Counted from the first letter of the stretch, positions 1 through 8,085 are shown. The stretch: 64,000 bases of DNA from Thiemannella venezuelensis (GCF_014203605.1 NZ_JACHJJ010000025.1:1-64000), one strand, 5' to 3'. Notes: a model not told the origin generated them from the letters alone. A program made the numbers and translations.

Positions 1-232
1 AACTCCGGCGGATAGTTGTTCGGCACAGTGGACTCCTTCTTCCGGGAACCAGGGTTCCCCAGAGGTCAGGTGTCCACCAAACCGGGTCAACTCCAGAAAT
101 CACCAACGGTGTGGAGCCCCACCACGACATCACCGTTGATCACCTTGTGGGGGGAGCTTAAGGTCAAGCTTCTCCCCTCAACTCCCTCGAAAACAGGAGA
201 CACAAGCACGACCGCAATGCCATCCTACGGTT
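1..232. other. Upstream region with an inverted repeat
   Basis: No gene is supported here. CAACGGTG at 104-111 is repeated in inverted form as CACCGTTG at 131-138, enclosing a GTGG/CCAC pair, so a hairpin is possible. AACAGGAGAC at 192-201 resembles a ribosome binding site, but it lies about 32 bases before the ATG at 233 and has no start codon of that frame at normal spacing. Confidence 0.3.
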
Positions 233-2269
233 ATGGAAGTGAACCTGCCTCAAGACCTGGGTGAAGTGCAACATGAGGTGCGGGAGGCGACTCGTGCTCT
301 GATTCGGAATCTTCACCTCTCTCTCCCCTCACCGGTGGACGGGAGTCGACAACGAGAGGCATTCGTACCGCTCACGTCTGCTCAATGGAGGACCGTCCTT
401 GAGGATGCTCAATTAATCAAACAGTGGCATCAGACTAAGGAAATAATAAATAGTTTAGCTTCGATCACTTCCACCTCAGGCCGAACAATCGGGAAGCGAC
501 TTCCTGGCCTAATGAGGCTACTCGCCACGGCAGCAAATAGAATTGCATATACCAAATTCGAGATCGCCAAATTTAATCCGCCCGAAAATTTCATGGACCA
601 GAAAAGCCTATCCGAAGATCTTTGCCTATCTGTAATTCGGGTAGTGCGAGAAATGTTTGCATGCGTGAGTCAGGGATGGGAATCCCCTGCATGGCTGTCA
701 GTTAAATCGCACGCCCTCACATCAGACACTTTAGCCAATCAATTGAGAATAATAATTTCCTCGCCTGTTAACGAAAACGAGGACGTATATGAGCGAGTCC
801 TAGGCTTGTCGGGAGACGAGTTCAGAAAGGGTGATCCGGTAGCAGGCTGGGCACGTCTCGGAGCGGCTTGGGCCCGAGATCAAGAGAATCTTGATAAGAG
901 ATTACGTCACCAGATGCGACACCTAATCGTCGACAGCCTGTTGCCCATTACAGTTAAGCTTCGTCAGCATCTAGTCGCTCTTGCGACAGCGAATCGACCG
1001 CTGATCGCACATCATTCCGCAATTCTAGCGCGCGACTTCATAACGGATAAATTAAGAGAAGATCTAGATCACACTCGTATCGTCATTGGACGGCACGTGA
1101 AGACTGTACCCTTGATGTTGTCTGCACATCGAGGAAAGAAAAATTCATGGAAAATGTATATTGAAGCCGCCCATCCAGAAGACCAAGTGCGACCACTTTT
1201 AGACCTGTATAAGATCGTCTCGGAAGGGGATGTGAAGCGGACCGCTATCGTTGTCCTAGAGCTCCTTGGCAGGACAGTCCCCACCACGGTTACGCTGGCC
1301 ACAGTCAAAGACTTACTCAGCGCCGAAGGCAACGCTCCGATGTGCGAGATGCTGGCTGCTTTAATACGTCCAGAGTGGCGCAATGCAATCGCCCATGAGG
1401 ATTTCCTCTGGGATTCAGAAAAGTCGATGGCGATACTTGATGGCAAGCTAGTTAGCCTTGGTGAGCTGCTTCATACATCCATTGCGGCTATGAACATTTG
1501 TGAAGGTTTCGAACACGGAGTTGCCGTGTCCTATGCGCAAAATTCGAAGCTGAACCCTTGGGATGAAACTGTCTCTACTAGTCTTGACGGATTGACCCGC
1601 GTTCTTCAAACGATGGGCAACGTTGGCCAACCCGTACTAGACGGTCGCAAACGAGGACCCTGTATTCGGCTTGATGTACCAGATATCTCCATTGAGTCCA
1701 TTCAAACATTGCTTCGAGCCATTTTAATGGCCGCACAAGTGGACAATTCGATTGACCTGTGGGAAGTTAGACAAGGGCCCGATCGACCAATACTAAATAT
1801 CGACAGATTCGCTATAGAGGCGGCCTTGAAAGTCGCCAGCGGACTCTGGGAAAGTACTGACCCCACACCGTTTGCAAGTCTACCTCTAATTGCGAACGGC
1901 ATGAGGAATGCGGGAGAAGATGACACCGTTTCCGCTGGAACAATTCTGGCTCTAGCCGCAGCACACGTAACCGGGGAAAGGAGTCGACTAACACCTTCTC
2001 TTGCTAGTGCAGATCCCGCAGCGAAAAACGAAATGCTCACTACCGTAAGGCTAATCTCCGACGGAGTCAACGTGGCCTCAACCTTCCTTGAAGGGGATCG
2101 ACCAAAAAGGAAGTTGCTTATGTTTGCCCAAATTCTGTCCGGGGATTGCCAGTGGCATGAGAACGCCCCCCCATCTGCCCTCATATCAGGATTCTCCCCT
2201 GCCGACCGTGCTCTAAATCGGAACATGCCAGCGCACATACCGTGGATTATGCCAAGCGCAGGCCGGTAA
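233..2269 (+). CDS. Large unknown protein with a HEPN-type RNxxxH motif
   Basis: The 678-residue protein has no family I recognise over its full length, no signal peptide and no membrane segment. It looks mostly helical. Residues 383-388 read RNAIAH, followed by acidic residues. This is the Rx4H signature of HEPN domains, which are RNA-cleaving modules in many toxin-antitoxin, abortive-infection and CRISPR effector proteins. Base composition is clearly lower in G+C than in all neighbours. At least eight leucines are encoded by TTA, which is very rare in such genomes and makes translation dependent on the bldA-type tRNA. ATG 233 is the first start in frame; GTG 239 is an alternative. Both lack a well-placed ribosome binding site. 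A defence role is an inference from the motif, composition and position beside a mobile element. Confidence 0.85.
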   Translation: MEVNLPQDLGEVQHEVREATRALIRNLHLSLPSPVDGSRQREAFVPLTSAQWRTVLEDAQLIKQWHQTKEIINSLASITSTSGRTIGKRLPGLMRLLATAANRIAYTKFEIAKFNPPENFMDQKSLSEDLCLSVIRVVREMFACVSQGWESPAWLSVKSHALTSDTLANQLRIIISSPVNENEDVYERVLGLSGDEFRKGDPVAGWARLGAAWARDQENLDKRLRHQMRHLIVDSLLPITVKLRQHLVALATANRPLIAHHSAILARDFITDKLREDLDHTRIVIGRHVKTVPLMLSAHRGKKNSWKMYIEAAHPEDQVRPLLDLYKIVSEGDVKRTAIVVLELLGRTVPTTVTLATVKDLLSAEGNAPMCEMLAALIRPEWRNAIAHEDFLWDSEKSMAILDGKLVSLGELLHTSIAAMNICEGFEHGVAVSYAQNSKLNPWDETVSTSLDGLTRVLQTMGNVGQPVLDGRKRGPCIRLDVPDISIESIQTLLRAILMAAQVDNSIDLWEVRQGPDRPILNIDRFAIEAALKVASGLWESTDPTPFASLPLIANGMRNAGEDDTVSAGTILALAAAHVTGERSRLTPSLASADPAAKNEMLTTVRLISDGVNVASTFLEGDRPKRKLLMFAQILSGDCQWHENAPPSALISGFSPADRALNRNMPAHIPWIMPSAGR

Positions 2270-2660
2270 TCAGGGAGACTGCACGCTGCTGCGCACATAG
2301 CTCGTTCTCTCATCCGCCCCGCCAGCCAGCGTCATTCGATGGCAAGCGGACCCGGAGCACAGGGCCGCCAGGCCCGAGCACCGGAAGCCGCGCGGCAGCC
2401 GATCGTCCCGACCGCACGCGATCAGAACCGAAGCAGGTGATCGCCATGACGTTAAGGATGTTCTCTTCGACTCCTAGGCGCGTAGGCGGCGTGGCCGCGA
2501 CCGGCCGAAGAGCCGCAGCGCGGCCGGCGACCGCCCAACGCGCGGCGGGCCGCGGAGCGGACCGCCCTTGAAGACGTAGAGAAAGTTCTCATCCACGGCT
2601 GCGGCCAGTAAATGATCTTGCTCCTGTTGGCTGCTACCGGCGTGATGGTGGGCTGCCGCG
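2270..2660. other. 391-base gap without a convincing gene
   Basis: This stretch separates the AT-rich gene from the next minus-strand gene, and its composition changes from mixed to GC-rich along its length. An arginine- and alanine-rich frame of 41 codons (2446-2571) starts with ATG behind AGCAGGTGATC, but it has no recognisable features. I saw no tRNA and no copy of the rnpB 3' end. Confidence 0.4.
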
Positions 2661-3353
2661 TCAGAGCCCGAGGTCACAGAGCAGGGCTTTGAGCTCCTCC
2701 GCCTGATGCTCCGATTCGGCATAGAGGGCGGTGAACGCTGACCTTTCGCTCCGGAACACTCTGGCCTCGCCGTCATAGGCGGCGAAGAGCACCCCGTTGT
2801 CCTGCCACCAGTTGTCGGCGAGTCCCTCGACCTCGGGCACGGGCGTCAGCCCTGGGAGCACATGAGTGAGAATCCGTGCTCGCCGGGCCTCCTCGCCCCG
2901 CCAGGTCCCGATCCTCTCCATCGCCTGTGCCGCGTCGGCAAGGGCGCATGCCTCGATCCACCCGGACACCGAGGAGTGGAGGGCTACCCAGTGCTCATAC
3001 AAGATGCCGAATCGCCCCTGAGGGTCGACGCAGAACCAGTGGGCAACCGAGTAGTGATCCATACCGGCGCCGAAGCACCAGCTCGCTTCCTCAAGTTCGC
3101 CAAGGTCCTCTCCGTACATGACGGCCACACCGCCGTCGTAGAGAGGTACGGCCAGTTCGGGGAGGGCAAGCCCGCCCCAGCGGGCCTGGTAGTCCACCAT
3201 TTTGTCGATCAGCGGCCCGCTCCTGCCCCAGCTTCGCCAGTGCTCGCGAAGTTCTTCGGCGGTCAGTACGTCCTCGCGCCGGCCCTTCTCCCGGATGAAC
3301 CTCCGTGCCCGCGGCGACAGGGCCGATGGGTCGTCAAGAACGTGGAGAGTCAC
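2661..3353 (-). CDS. Uncharacterised protein, possibly SMI1/KNR4 (SUKH)-like
   Basis: This is a soluble 230-residue protein without signal peptide or membrane segments. The N-terminal third resembles loosely the SMI1/KNR4 (SUKH) fold: an arginine-rich helix, then a tryptophan- and glycine-rich region with VPLYDGG around residue 90 and an aromatic stretch near 115-135. SUKH proteins often act as immunity proteins against secreted or contact-dependent toxins. The assignment is by eye only. The gene starts 18 bases after the end of the GntR gene on the same strand, so the two are probably cotranscribed and controlled by that regulator. Confidence 0.65.
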   Translation of the reverse strand: MTLHVLDDPSALSPRARRFIREKGRREDVLTAEELREHWRSWGRSGPLIDKMVDYQARWGGLALPELAVPLYDGGVAVMYGEDLGELEEASWCFGAGMDHYSVAHWFCVDPQGRFGILYEHWVALHSSVSGWIEACALADAAQAMERIGTWRGEEARRARILTHVLPGLTPVPEVEGLADNWWQDNGVLFAAYDGEARVFRSERSAFTALYAESEHQAEELKALLCDLGL

Positions 3354-3371
3354 CGGTGCCCCGTCCGGTCA

Positions 3372-3605
3372 TCAGTCTTCGGCAGGGCTGACGATCGATC
3401 CCTTGCCGGGCTTGGTCGTGATCAGCCCTTGCTCGCGCAGGGCCTCCATCGCCTTGCGAACGGTGACCCGGGCAACGTCGAACTCCTCCTGAAGCTTCAC
3501 CTCAGAGATCAGCGTCAGGGGCGGATAGGTGCCGTCCTTGATCCGCCCGGCGACGACGTTCGCTATCTGCTCCCACTTGTAGAGCCTGGGGTCCCATTCG
3601 ATCAC
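3372..3605 (-). CDS. Short GntR-family regulator
   Basis: The protein has 77 residues and is essentially only the winged helix-turn-helix domain of the GntR family. Residues 13-75 include the helix-turn-helix with VARVTVRKAMEALREQGL and the wing with TTKPGKGSIV. The usual ligand-binding domain is absent, as in several plasmid and AICE-borne GntR proteins. It precedes the SUKH-like gene on the same strand. A perfect 12-bp palindrome at 3650-3661 and an AGGTA/TACCT repeat at 3617-3632 lie just upstream and are likely operator sites, which would give autoregulation and control of the divergent gene. Confidence 0.85.
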   Translation of the reverse strand: MIEWDPRLYKWEQIANVVAGRIKDGTYPPLTLISEVKLQEEFDVARVTVRKAMEALREQGLITTKPGKGSIVSPAED

Positions 3606-3649
3606 AAGACGACTCTAGGTATGCCCCTACCTGCGAACATAGAACAGCA

Positions 3650-3661
3650 ATTCCTAGGAAT
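3650..3661. promoter_or_regulatory. Perfect palindrome, likely GntR operator
   Basis: ATTCCTAGGAAT is a perfect 12-bp palindrome in the 78-base gap between the divergent GntR gene and the small plus-strand gene. A second, weaker repeat (AGGTA-6-TACCT, 3617-3632) is next to it. Position suggests binding of the adjacent GntR regulator. Confidence 0.5.
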
Positions 3662-3683
3662 GGTGTAGACAGGATAGGACAGG

Positions 3684-3911
3684 TTGACCTATGGTCAGAT
3701 CATGACCCCGGTGACCTACGACCTCGACGCAGTCCGCGCGGTCTTCCCCGCCTGGTCGGTGTTCCGCAGCGACGCGGGCGCCTTCTACGCCACCCGGCGC
3801 GGCGAGACGCTCACAGACCAGCAGATCGACGCCGGCCTTCAGCGCACGGTCTGCGCCGACGACCTGGCGGACTTCATCCAGCTCCTTCAGGTGCAAGAGG
3901 ACCTGCGGTAG
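3684..3911 (+). CDS. Small hypothetical protein of the AICE
   Basis: This is a 75-residue soluble protein of unknown function. A TTG at 3684 is preceded closely by AGGATAGGACAGG. The first ATG in frame is at 3702 and would give 69 residues beginning MTPVTYDLDAV; either start is possible. The sequence has an aromatic N-terminal part and an acidic helical C-terminus. It lies seven bases before the next small gene and is probably cotranscribed with it. Codon usage is normal for the strain. No function is proposed. Confidence 0.6.
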   Translation: MTYGQIMTPVTYDLDAVRAVFPAWSVFRSDAGAFYATRRGETLTDQQIDAGLQRTVCADDLADFIQLLQVQEDLR

Positions 3912-3917
3912 GCGGCC

Positions 3918-4214
3918 ATGAGCGACCAGGGCCGAACCGCGGAGGGCTACCACACGCTCCACCTGGCGCCGCTGCAAGCCGCCTACGAGCGCATGACCTG
4001 GAGGCCGGCGACTCCCCGCGCGGACAGGGTCCGCATCCGCGAACACACCTGCCCGAACCACACGGTCAGCTATGAGTTCTGCCTCGGCGGGGGCCTGGCG
4101 TTCATCCGCCGGACGTACCGCTCGGACGGCGTGGTCGTGCATGAGAGCGAGTGGCTGCGCATCCGGGACGCCGAGCGCCTGTGGCTGCGGCTCCTCCTCG
4201 GACAGGCCCGATGA
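3918..4214 (+). CDS. Small hypothetical protein of the AICE
   Basis: This 98-residue basic protein starts at ATG 3918, seven bases after the preceding stop. It has two cysteines around residues 45 and 55 and a C-terminal arginine- and leucine-rich helix. No family is recognised. Third-codon-position G+C is high throughout, which supports real coding. Together with the gene before it, it forms a short transcript between the first GntR gene and the XRE regulator. Confidence 0.65.
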   Translation: MSDQGRTAEGYHTLHLAPLQAAYERMTWRPATPRADRVRIREHTCPNHTVSYEFCLGGGLAFIRRTYRSDGVVVHESEWLRIRDAERLWLRLLLGQAR

Positions 4215-4351
4215 CCGCCTTCGGATTCACCCGGAATTGAGAGGAGATAGAAATAGCGGATATGTTCTGACCGATCCGGTAACCGGAATACGCGACACGG
4301 CACGTTGAACATGCCGCGCGCAGTCGCGAGCAACTTCATCATCGTCTATTT

Positions 4352-4375
4352 CCGCAGGTCACGACCGACCTGCGG
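4352..4375. promoter_or_regulatory. 9-bp perfect inverted repeat upstream of XRE gene
   Basis: CCGCAGGTC at 4352-4360 and GACCTGCGG at 4367-4375 are perfect inverted arms with a 6-base loop. The site lies in the 245-base gap before the XRE-TPR regulator. It could be an operator or part of a terminator for the upstream genes. Confidence 0.45.
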
Positions 4376-4389
4376 CTACAGGCGTTTGC

Positions 4390-4414
4390 CCACTGGCAGT
4401 TTTTCTGCCAGTGG
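4390..4414. terminator. 10-bp inverted repeat with T5 loop
   Basis: CCACTGGCAG at 4390-4399 and CTGCCAGTGG at 4405-4414 are perfect arms around TTTTT. The site sits 15 bases after the previous inverted repeat and 46 bases before the regulator start. There is no T tract after the stem, so it may equally be an operator read by the downstream XRE protein. Confidence 0.45.
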
Positions 4415-4459
4415 TGCGGATCACCCGGCTTATCGTCGAGGCAAGCGACGACAGGGAGG

Positions 4460-5683
4460 GTGAACGTGGCTACCGAACAGATGACGACGGGCCAGCGGAT
4501 CGCGCGGGCCCGTCACCGCAAGGGCTGGGATCAGGCCACCCTCGCGGAGAAGATCGGCCGTTCGGTCTCCTGGCTGTCGAAGGTGGAGAACGGCCGGCTG
4601 CCGCTGGACCGGATGAGCGTCGTCGGCCAGCTCGCCGAAGCGCTCGGGGTGGAGATGGCCGAGCTCACCGGTCAGCCGTACCGGCACGAGACCAACGACC
4701 TCGACTCCGGGCACTCGGCGGTCCCCGGTCTGCGCCTTGCGCTCCAGCAGGCGACCATGCCGGGCGGGGCCGCGCTCCTGGGCAACCGGGAACCGCGGGG
4801 CCTGGCCGAGCTGGAGGCGAACGTGCGGCTGGCCGAACAGCTCCGCCAGGACGCCAAGTTCACCGCCCTCGGCGAGGTGCTGCCGAGCATCATCACGGAC
4901 CTGCTGCTCATCACCTCGGGCGGGACGGCCGACCGGGACCGGGCGGAGGCGCTGATGCTGCGGGCCTGCCACATGGCGCGCGTCTCCTCCAACCTCCTCG
5001 GTCACCACGACCTCGGGTGGACGGCGGTACAGCGGGAGCTCGTCGCCGCCCAGCAGGTCGGCGCTCCCGAACTCGTCGCCGCCGCGTCCTGGGACCTGTG
5101 CGGCGTCTGGCTCCACGAGGCGGCGCTTGATCCGGCGAAGAACGCGGCGCTGTCGGCGCTCGATCAGCTTGAGCCGTACGTGGGGACGGGTGACGACACG
5201 ATCCGGGCGCTGTGGGGAGCGCTGCACCTGCGGGCGGCCGTCGCCTACTCGCGGCTGTGGGACCAGACCGAGGCGGAAAGCCATCTGGCCGAGGCGCGGC
5301 AGATCGCCGAGCGCCTGCCGGCGAACGGCAACGCCTTCCAGACCCAGTTCAACCGCGTCAACACGACGATTCACGCGGTCGAGGTCAGCATGGAGCTGGG
5401 GCGCCCCCGGGATGTGATCACGCGGGCGGAGCAGGTGGAGATCGCGCAGATCGCCTCGTCGGAGAGGCAGGCGCACTACTGGACCTGCACCGCGGCGGGC
5501 TACCACATGAACCGCAAGGACAACGAGGCTGTGGAAGCGCTGCTCCGCGCGGATCGCATCGCACCTCAGCACGTCCGTAACCGCCCGCTGGTCCGCAACA
5601 TCGTGCGTGACCTGCGCGACAGCGGCAAGCATCGTCGTCAGCGTGAGGTCGCCGGCCTCGCCCAGGCGATGCGGCTGCCCTGA
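4460..5683 (+). CDS. XRE-family regulator with C-terminal TPR-like region
   Basis: This is a 407-residue transcription factor. Residues 8-68 form a lambda-repressor type helix-turn-helix (QATLAEKIGRSVSWLSKVENG). The remaining 330 residues are helical repeats of TPR type, as in actinomycete XRE regulators that sense peptides or other small ligands. The GTG at 4460 is preceded by AGGGAGGG at good spacing. The gene stands alone between the small AICE genes and the second GntR gene, behind two tandem inverted repeats. A role in controlling the element is likely from position; the signal is unknown. Confidence 0.88.
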   Translation: MNVATEQMTTGQRIARARHRKGWDQATLAEKIGRSVSWLSKVENGRLPLDRMSVVGQLAEALGVEMAELTGQPYRHETNDLDSGHSAVPGLRLALQQATMPGGAALLGNREPRGLAELEANVRLAEQLRQDAKFTALGEVLPSIITDLLLITSGGTADRDRAEALMLRACHMARVSSNLLGHHDLGWTAVQRELVAAQQVGAPELVAAASWDLCGVWLHEAALDPAKNAALSALDQLEPYVGTGDDTIRALWGALHLRAAVAYSRLWDQTEAESHLAEARQIAERLPANGNAFQTQFNRVNTTIHAVEVSMELGRPRDVITRAEQVEIAQIASSERQAHYWTCTAAGYHMNRKDNEAVEALLRADRIAPQHVRNRPLVRNIVRDLRDSGKHRRQREVAGLAQAMRLP

Positions 5684-5770
5684 CCAAAGCTCATCGGTGA
5701 GCCTGTCCGCGCTCTGGCTCTCCCCATCCATGAAGGTTCCACAGGTCGTGCTCGCGGCCTGCCTAAGCGA

Positions 5771-5935
5771 ATGAATGGGGCACTACTCGTGGGTCTCAAC
5801 GAGATCGAACGGCAGATCCTGCTACGCGAACTGGCGGAGATCGCGACCGAGCTCGCCGAGCTTCAACGGCGGGCGCTCGTGATCACTGCTCGGGTCGATC
5901 TGGACGAGTCCGGGCGTCTAGCTCGTCCAGCCTGA
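5771..5935 (+). CDS. Small helical hypothetical protein
   Basis: This frame of 54 codons begins at ATG 5771, with GTG 5789 as an alternative start. The predicted product is one amphipathic, leucine- and glutamate-rich helix (RQILLRELAEIATELAELQ) suited to coiled-coil pairing. Its last 53 bases overlap the end of the convergent GntR gene. The codon pattern agrees with translation, but the ribosome binding site is weak, so the gene is only probable. Confidence 0.4.
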   Translation: MNGALLVGLNEIERQILLRELAEIATELAELQRRALVITARVDLDESGRLARPA

Positions 5936-6281
5936 AGCTCAGCTTCTTGACGTGCTCGCGGATCTCCTGGAGCTGCTGGGAGATGAGAAGGAACTCCTCG
6001 CTGTGCTCCTCGTCCGAACCTCCGGTGACGGCGGGGCGCGGGGCCTCCTCGTCGGGCGTGCGGAGAACGAAGCTGCCGGACCCCTGGCGGGTCTCGATCA
6101 GTCCTTCGTCGCGTAGGACGGCGAGCGCGTTGCCGATGGTCATCATCGCGACGCCGTACTTGTCGGCGAGTTCCCGGGCCACGGGGAGCTGTTCCCCGAC
6201 CGCGTACCTGCCGGCGGCTATCTCACGGCGGATGTCGTCGGCGATACGCAGGTAAGGCCGTCGCCGGTCGGTGGTGCCCAT
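5883..6281 (-). CDS. GntR-family regulator, KorSA-like
   Basis: The 132-residue protein has an N-terminal winged helix domain (residues 8-75, with LADKYGVAMMTIGNALAVL and TRQGSGSFV). It ends in a charged helical tail at about 93-125 that probably forms a coiled coil for dimerisation. A GntR-type repressor in this position, divergent from pra and the tra genes, matches KorSA of the pSAM2 element, which represses pra and so keeps the element integrated. The gap before pra carries palindromes at 6300-6311 and 6370-6381 that suit this protein. Autoregulation is inferred. Confidence 0.87.
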   Translation of the reverse strand: MGTTDRRRPYLRIADDIRREIAAGRYAVGEQLPVARELADKYGVAMMTIGNALAVLRDEGLIETRQGSGSFVLRTPDEEAPRPAVTGGSDEEHSEEFLLISQQLQEIREHVKKLSFRLDELDARTRPDRPEQ

Positions 6282-6299
6282 GCCTCCACAGTAGCCGTT

Positions 6300-6392
6300 C
6301 TAGGCATCTAGGTCTCTGGGCAACCCGTAACAAAACATGGAGGCAACCTAGCTGTGTCGGTTTACATTTCTAGATATCTAGATATCTTGATA
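6300..6392. promoter_or_regulatory. Divergent promoter with CTAG-type operators
   Basis: CTAGGCATCTAG at 6300-6311 is an imperfect palindrome and CTAGATATCTAG at 6370-6381 a perfect one. The latter is followed at once by a second partial copy (AGATATCTTGATAG). The sites flank the region between the GntR gene and the Pra-like gene and are the best candidates for operator sequences that keep the element silent. Confidence 0.6.
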
Positions 6393-6425
6393 GGCAGAAC
6401 AATCATTCTCTGGAGGTCCACCCTC

Positions 6426-6764
6426 ATGCGCAACATCCCCATCCCCGTCGACGTCTCCCGGCTCCAGTTCATCTGCGTCAAGGCACCCTGCCCCCGCGTC
6501 ATCAACAGGGACACGGGCGAGATCAAGACCGACAAGGCCAGCGGCCAGACGGTCTACGAGGTCCTGTGCTCGGTGGAGGACGCCTTCGGCAAGATCGAGC
6601 TGGTCAAGGTCAGCGTCGTCGGAGAGCCCCCGGTCAGCCCCGGTGATCAGGTCAACCCGGTCGGCCTGGTGGGGTACGTCTGGGAGCTGTCCGGCCGCTG
6701 GGGCATCGCCTACCGGGCGTCGGCCATGCTGCCCGCCGCCGCGGCGGAGGTGCGCGGTGTCTGA
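6426..6764 (+). CDS. pra: Pra-like activator (SCO3933 family)
   Basis: The 112-residue protein belongs to the SCO3933/Pra family of actinomycete plasmids and AICEs. Recognisable features are the N-terminal MRNIPIPVDVSRLQF, the segment RDTGEIKTDKASGQTVYEV, and the C-terminal GLVGYVWELSGRWGIAYRAS. In pSAM2, Pra activates rep, xis and int, switching the element to replication and excision. The ATG at 6426 is chosen because CTGGAGG precedes it at correct spacing; a longer frame from 6354 would run through the operator. The last eight bases overlap the translocase gene, so the two are translationally coupled. Confidence 0.85.
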   Translation: MRNIPIPVDVSRLQFICVKAPCPRVINRDTGEIKTDKASGQTVYEVLCSVEDAFGKIELVKVSVVGEPPVSPGDQVNPVGLVGYVWELSGRWGIAYRASAMLPAAAAEVRGV

Positions 6765-8085
6765 TCGCTTCCTCCTGGCGCTCCTCGATGTCCTCGTGGT
6801 TCTGGTCGTCACCGTGGCCGGCCTGTGGGCTTGGCGGCGCTGGCACTACCGGTCGTTCTGGCTGGTGGTCGGCTACCCGCTCATGGCGATCAGCGTCCGC
6901 GCCACCTGGCGGAAGGTCGCCCTCGGCTGCGGCCTGACCAAGAAGCGGCAGCGTTTCTGGTTCACCACCGTCCCCGGCCTGGTCTCCTCGACCGGCGTCG
7001 TGAAGGTCAAGCGGCGTTTCCAGCGAATCGCGGTCGACACCAAGCCGTGGATGTGGCTGCCCCTGCCCACGCGGTACGGCTGGCGCGTCACGCTCCACAC
7101 CCTCGAAGGGCAGACCCCCGACGACTACCGCCAAGCGGCCGAACAGCTCGCGCACTCCTGGCGGGTGCACGCCGTACGGGTCTCCTCGCCCCGGCCCGGC
7201 CGGGTCGTGCTGGCCGCGACCATGCGTGATCCGCTGGTGCGGGTGGATGAGATCCCGCCCTCGTCGGAGCTGCTGAAGGTCACCGTGGGACGGCTGGAGA
7301 CCGGCAAACCGTGGGAGATCGACTTCCGCACCGTGCCGCACTGGCTGAACGCCGGGGCGACGCAATCCGGGAAGTCGAACCTCGCCAACGCGCTCATCGT
7401 CGGCCTGGCTCCGCAGCCGGTCGCCCTGGTCGGCTTCGACCTCAAGGGCGGCGTGGAGTTCACCCCCTACGCACCCCGGCTGTCGGCGCTGGCCACGTCC
7501 CGTGCCGAGTGCGTCGGCCTGCTCGATGACCTCGTGAGCCTGATGGCCGACCGGATGACCGCATGCCGTACGGCCGGCGCCCGCAACATCTGGCAGCTCC
7601 CGCCGGACCTGCGGCCGGTGCCGGTCGTGGTCCTGGTCGACGAGCTCGCCGAGTTGTACCTGATGGCCGACAAGAGCGAGAAAGACGAGATCGCACGTAC
7701 CTCGACGGCGCTGCTGCGGGTGGCGCAGCTCGGGCGGGCCTTCGGCATCTACCTGTTCTGCTGCGGCCAGCGCATCGGCTCCGACCTCGGCCCCGGCGTC
7801 ACGGCGCTGCGCGCCCAGTGCTCGGGCCGCATCTGCCACCGGGTCAACGATCCGGAGACCGCGACCATGACCCTCGGCGACCTCGACCCGGCCGCGCTGG
7901 TCTCCGCCCGCGCCATCCCCGCCGAGACATCCGGGGTCGCGATCGTGGCCGGCCAGGACGGCCAGTGGTACCGCGCCCGCTCCTTCTACGTCTCCGAGCA
8001 CGCGGCCGAACACGCCGCCCGCATGTACGCCGATCTCACCCCTCCTTGGAGGAGATCACCAGCGGCGCTCAGCCGATCGAGATGA
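6757..8085 (+). CDS. FtsK/SpoIIIE-type DNA translocase (Tra), 3' frameshift
   Basis: This is the conjugation motor of the AICE, expected to move double-stranded DNA between mycelial cells as a membrane hexamer. The GTG start at 6757 overlaps pra. Residues 5-22 form a membrane segment. Walker A is GATQSGKS at 200-207 (lysine 206) and Walker B is VVVLVDE with Asp295-Glu296. After about residue 427 the present frame gives an odd arginine-rich tail and ends at 8085. From 8040 the next frame has proper codon usage for 36 more residues (SLEEITSGAQPIEMTDDDL and on) and stops at 8150, just before the next gene. A lost C in the CCCC run at 8039-8042 would explain this. A programmed slip is less likely but possible. 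Confidence 0.85.
   Translation: MSDRFLLALLDVLVVLVVTVAGLWAWRRWHYRSFWLVVGYPLMAISVRATWRKVALGCGLTKKRQRFWFTTVPGLVSSTGVVKVKRRFQRIAVDTKPWMWLPLPTRYGWRVTLHTLEGQTPDDYRQAAEQLAHSWRVHAVRVSSPRPGRVVLAATMRDPLVRVDEIPPSSELLKVTVGRLETGKPWEIDFRTVPHWLNAGATQSGKSNLANALIVGLAPQPVALVGFDLKGGVEFTPYAPRLSALATSRAECVGLLDDLVSLMADRMTACRTAGARNIWQLPPDLRPVPVVVLVDELAELYLMADKSEKDEIARTSTALLRVAQLGRAFGIYLFCCGQRIGSDLGPGVTALRAQCSGRICHRVNDPETATMTLGDLDPAALVSARAIPAETSGVAIVAGQDGQWYRARSFYVSEHAAEHAARMYADLTPPWRRSPAALSRSR

Noticed and set aside
16-264. Plus-strand frame of 82 codons at the window start
   Set aside because: It overlaps the start of the HEPN-like gene, has no ribosome binding site and shows no coding pattern.
2446-2571. Arginine-rich 41-codon frame
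   Set aside because: It has a weak ribosome binding site only, low complexity, and no sign of conservation that can be seen.
4370-4385. GCGGCTACAGGCG as a possible copy of the rnpB 3' end
   Set aside because: Only about 8 bases agree with GGCCTACAGGCC, the orientation is wrong for a direct repeat, and it is part of a separate inverted repeat.
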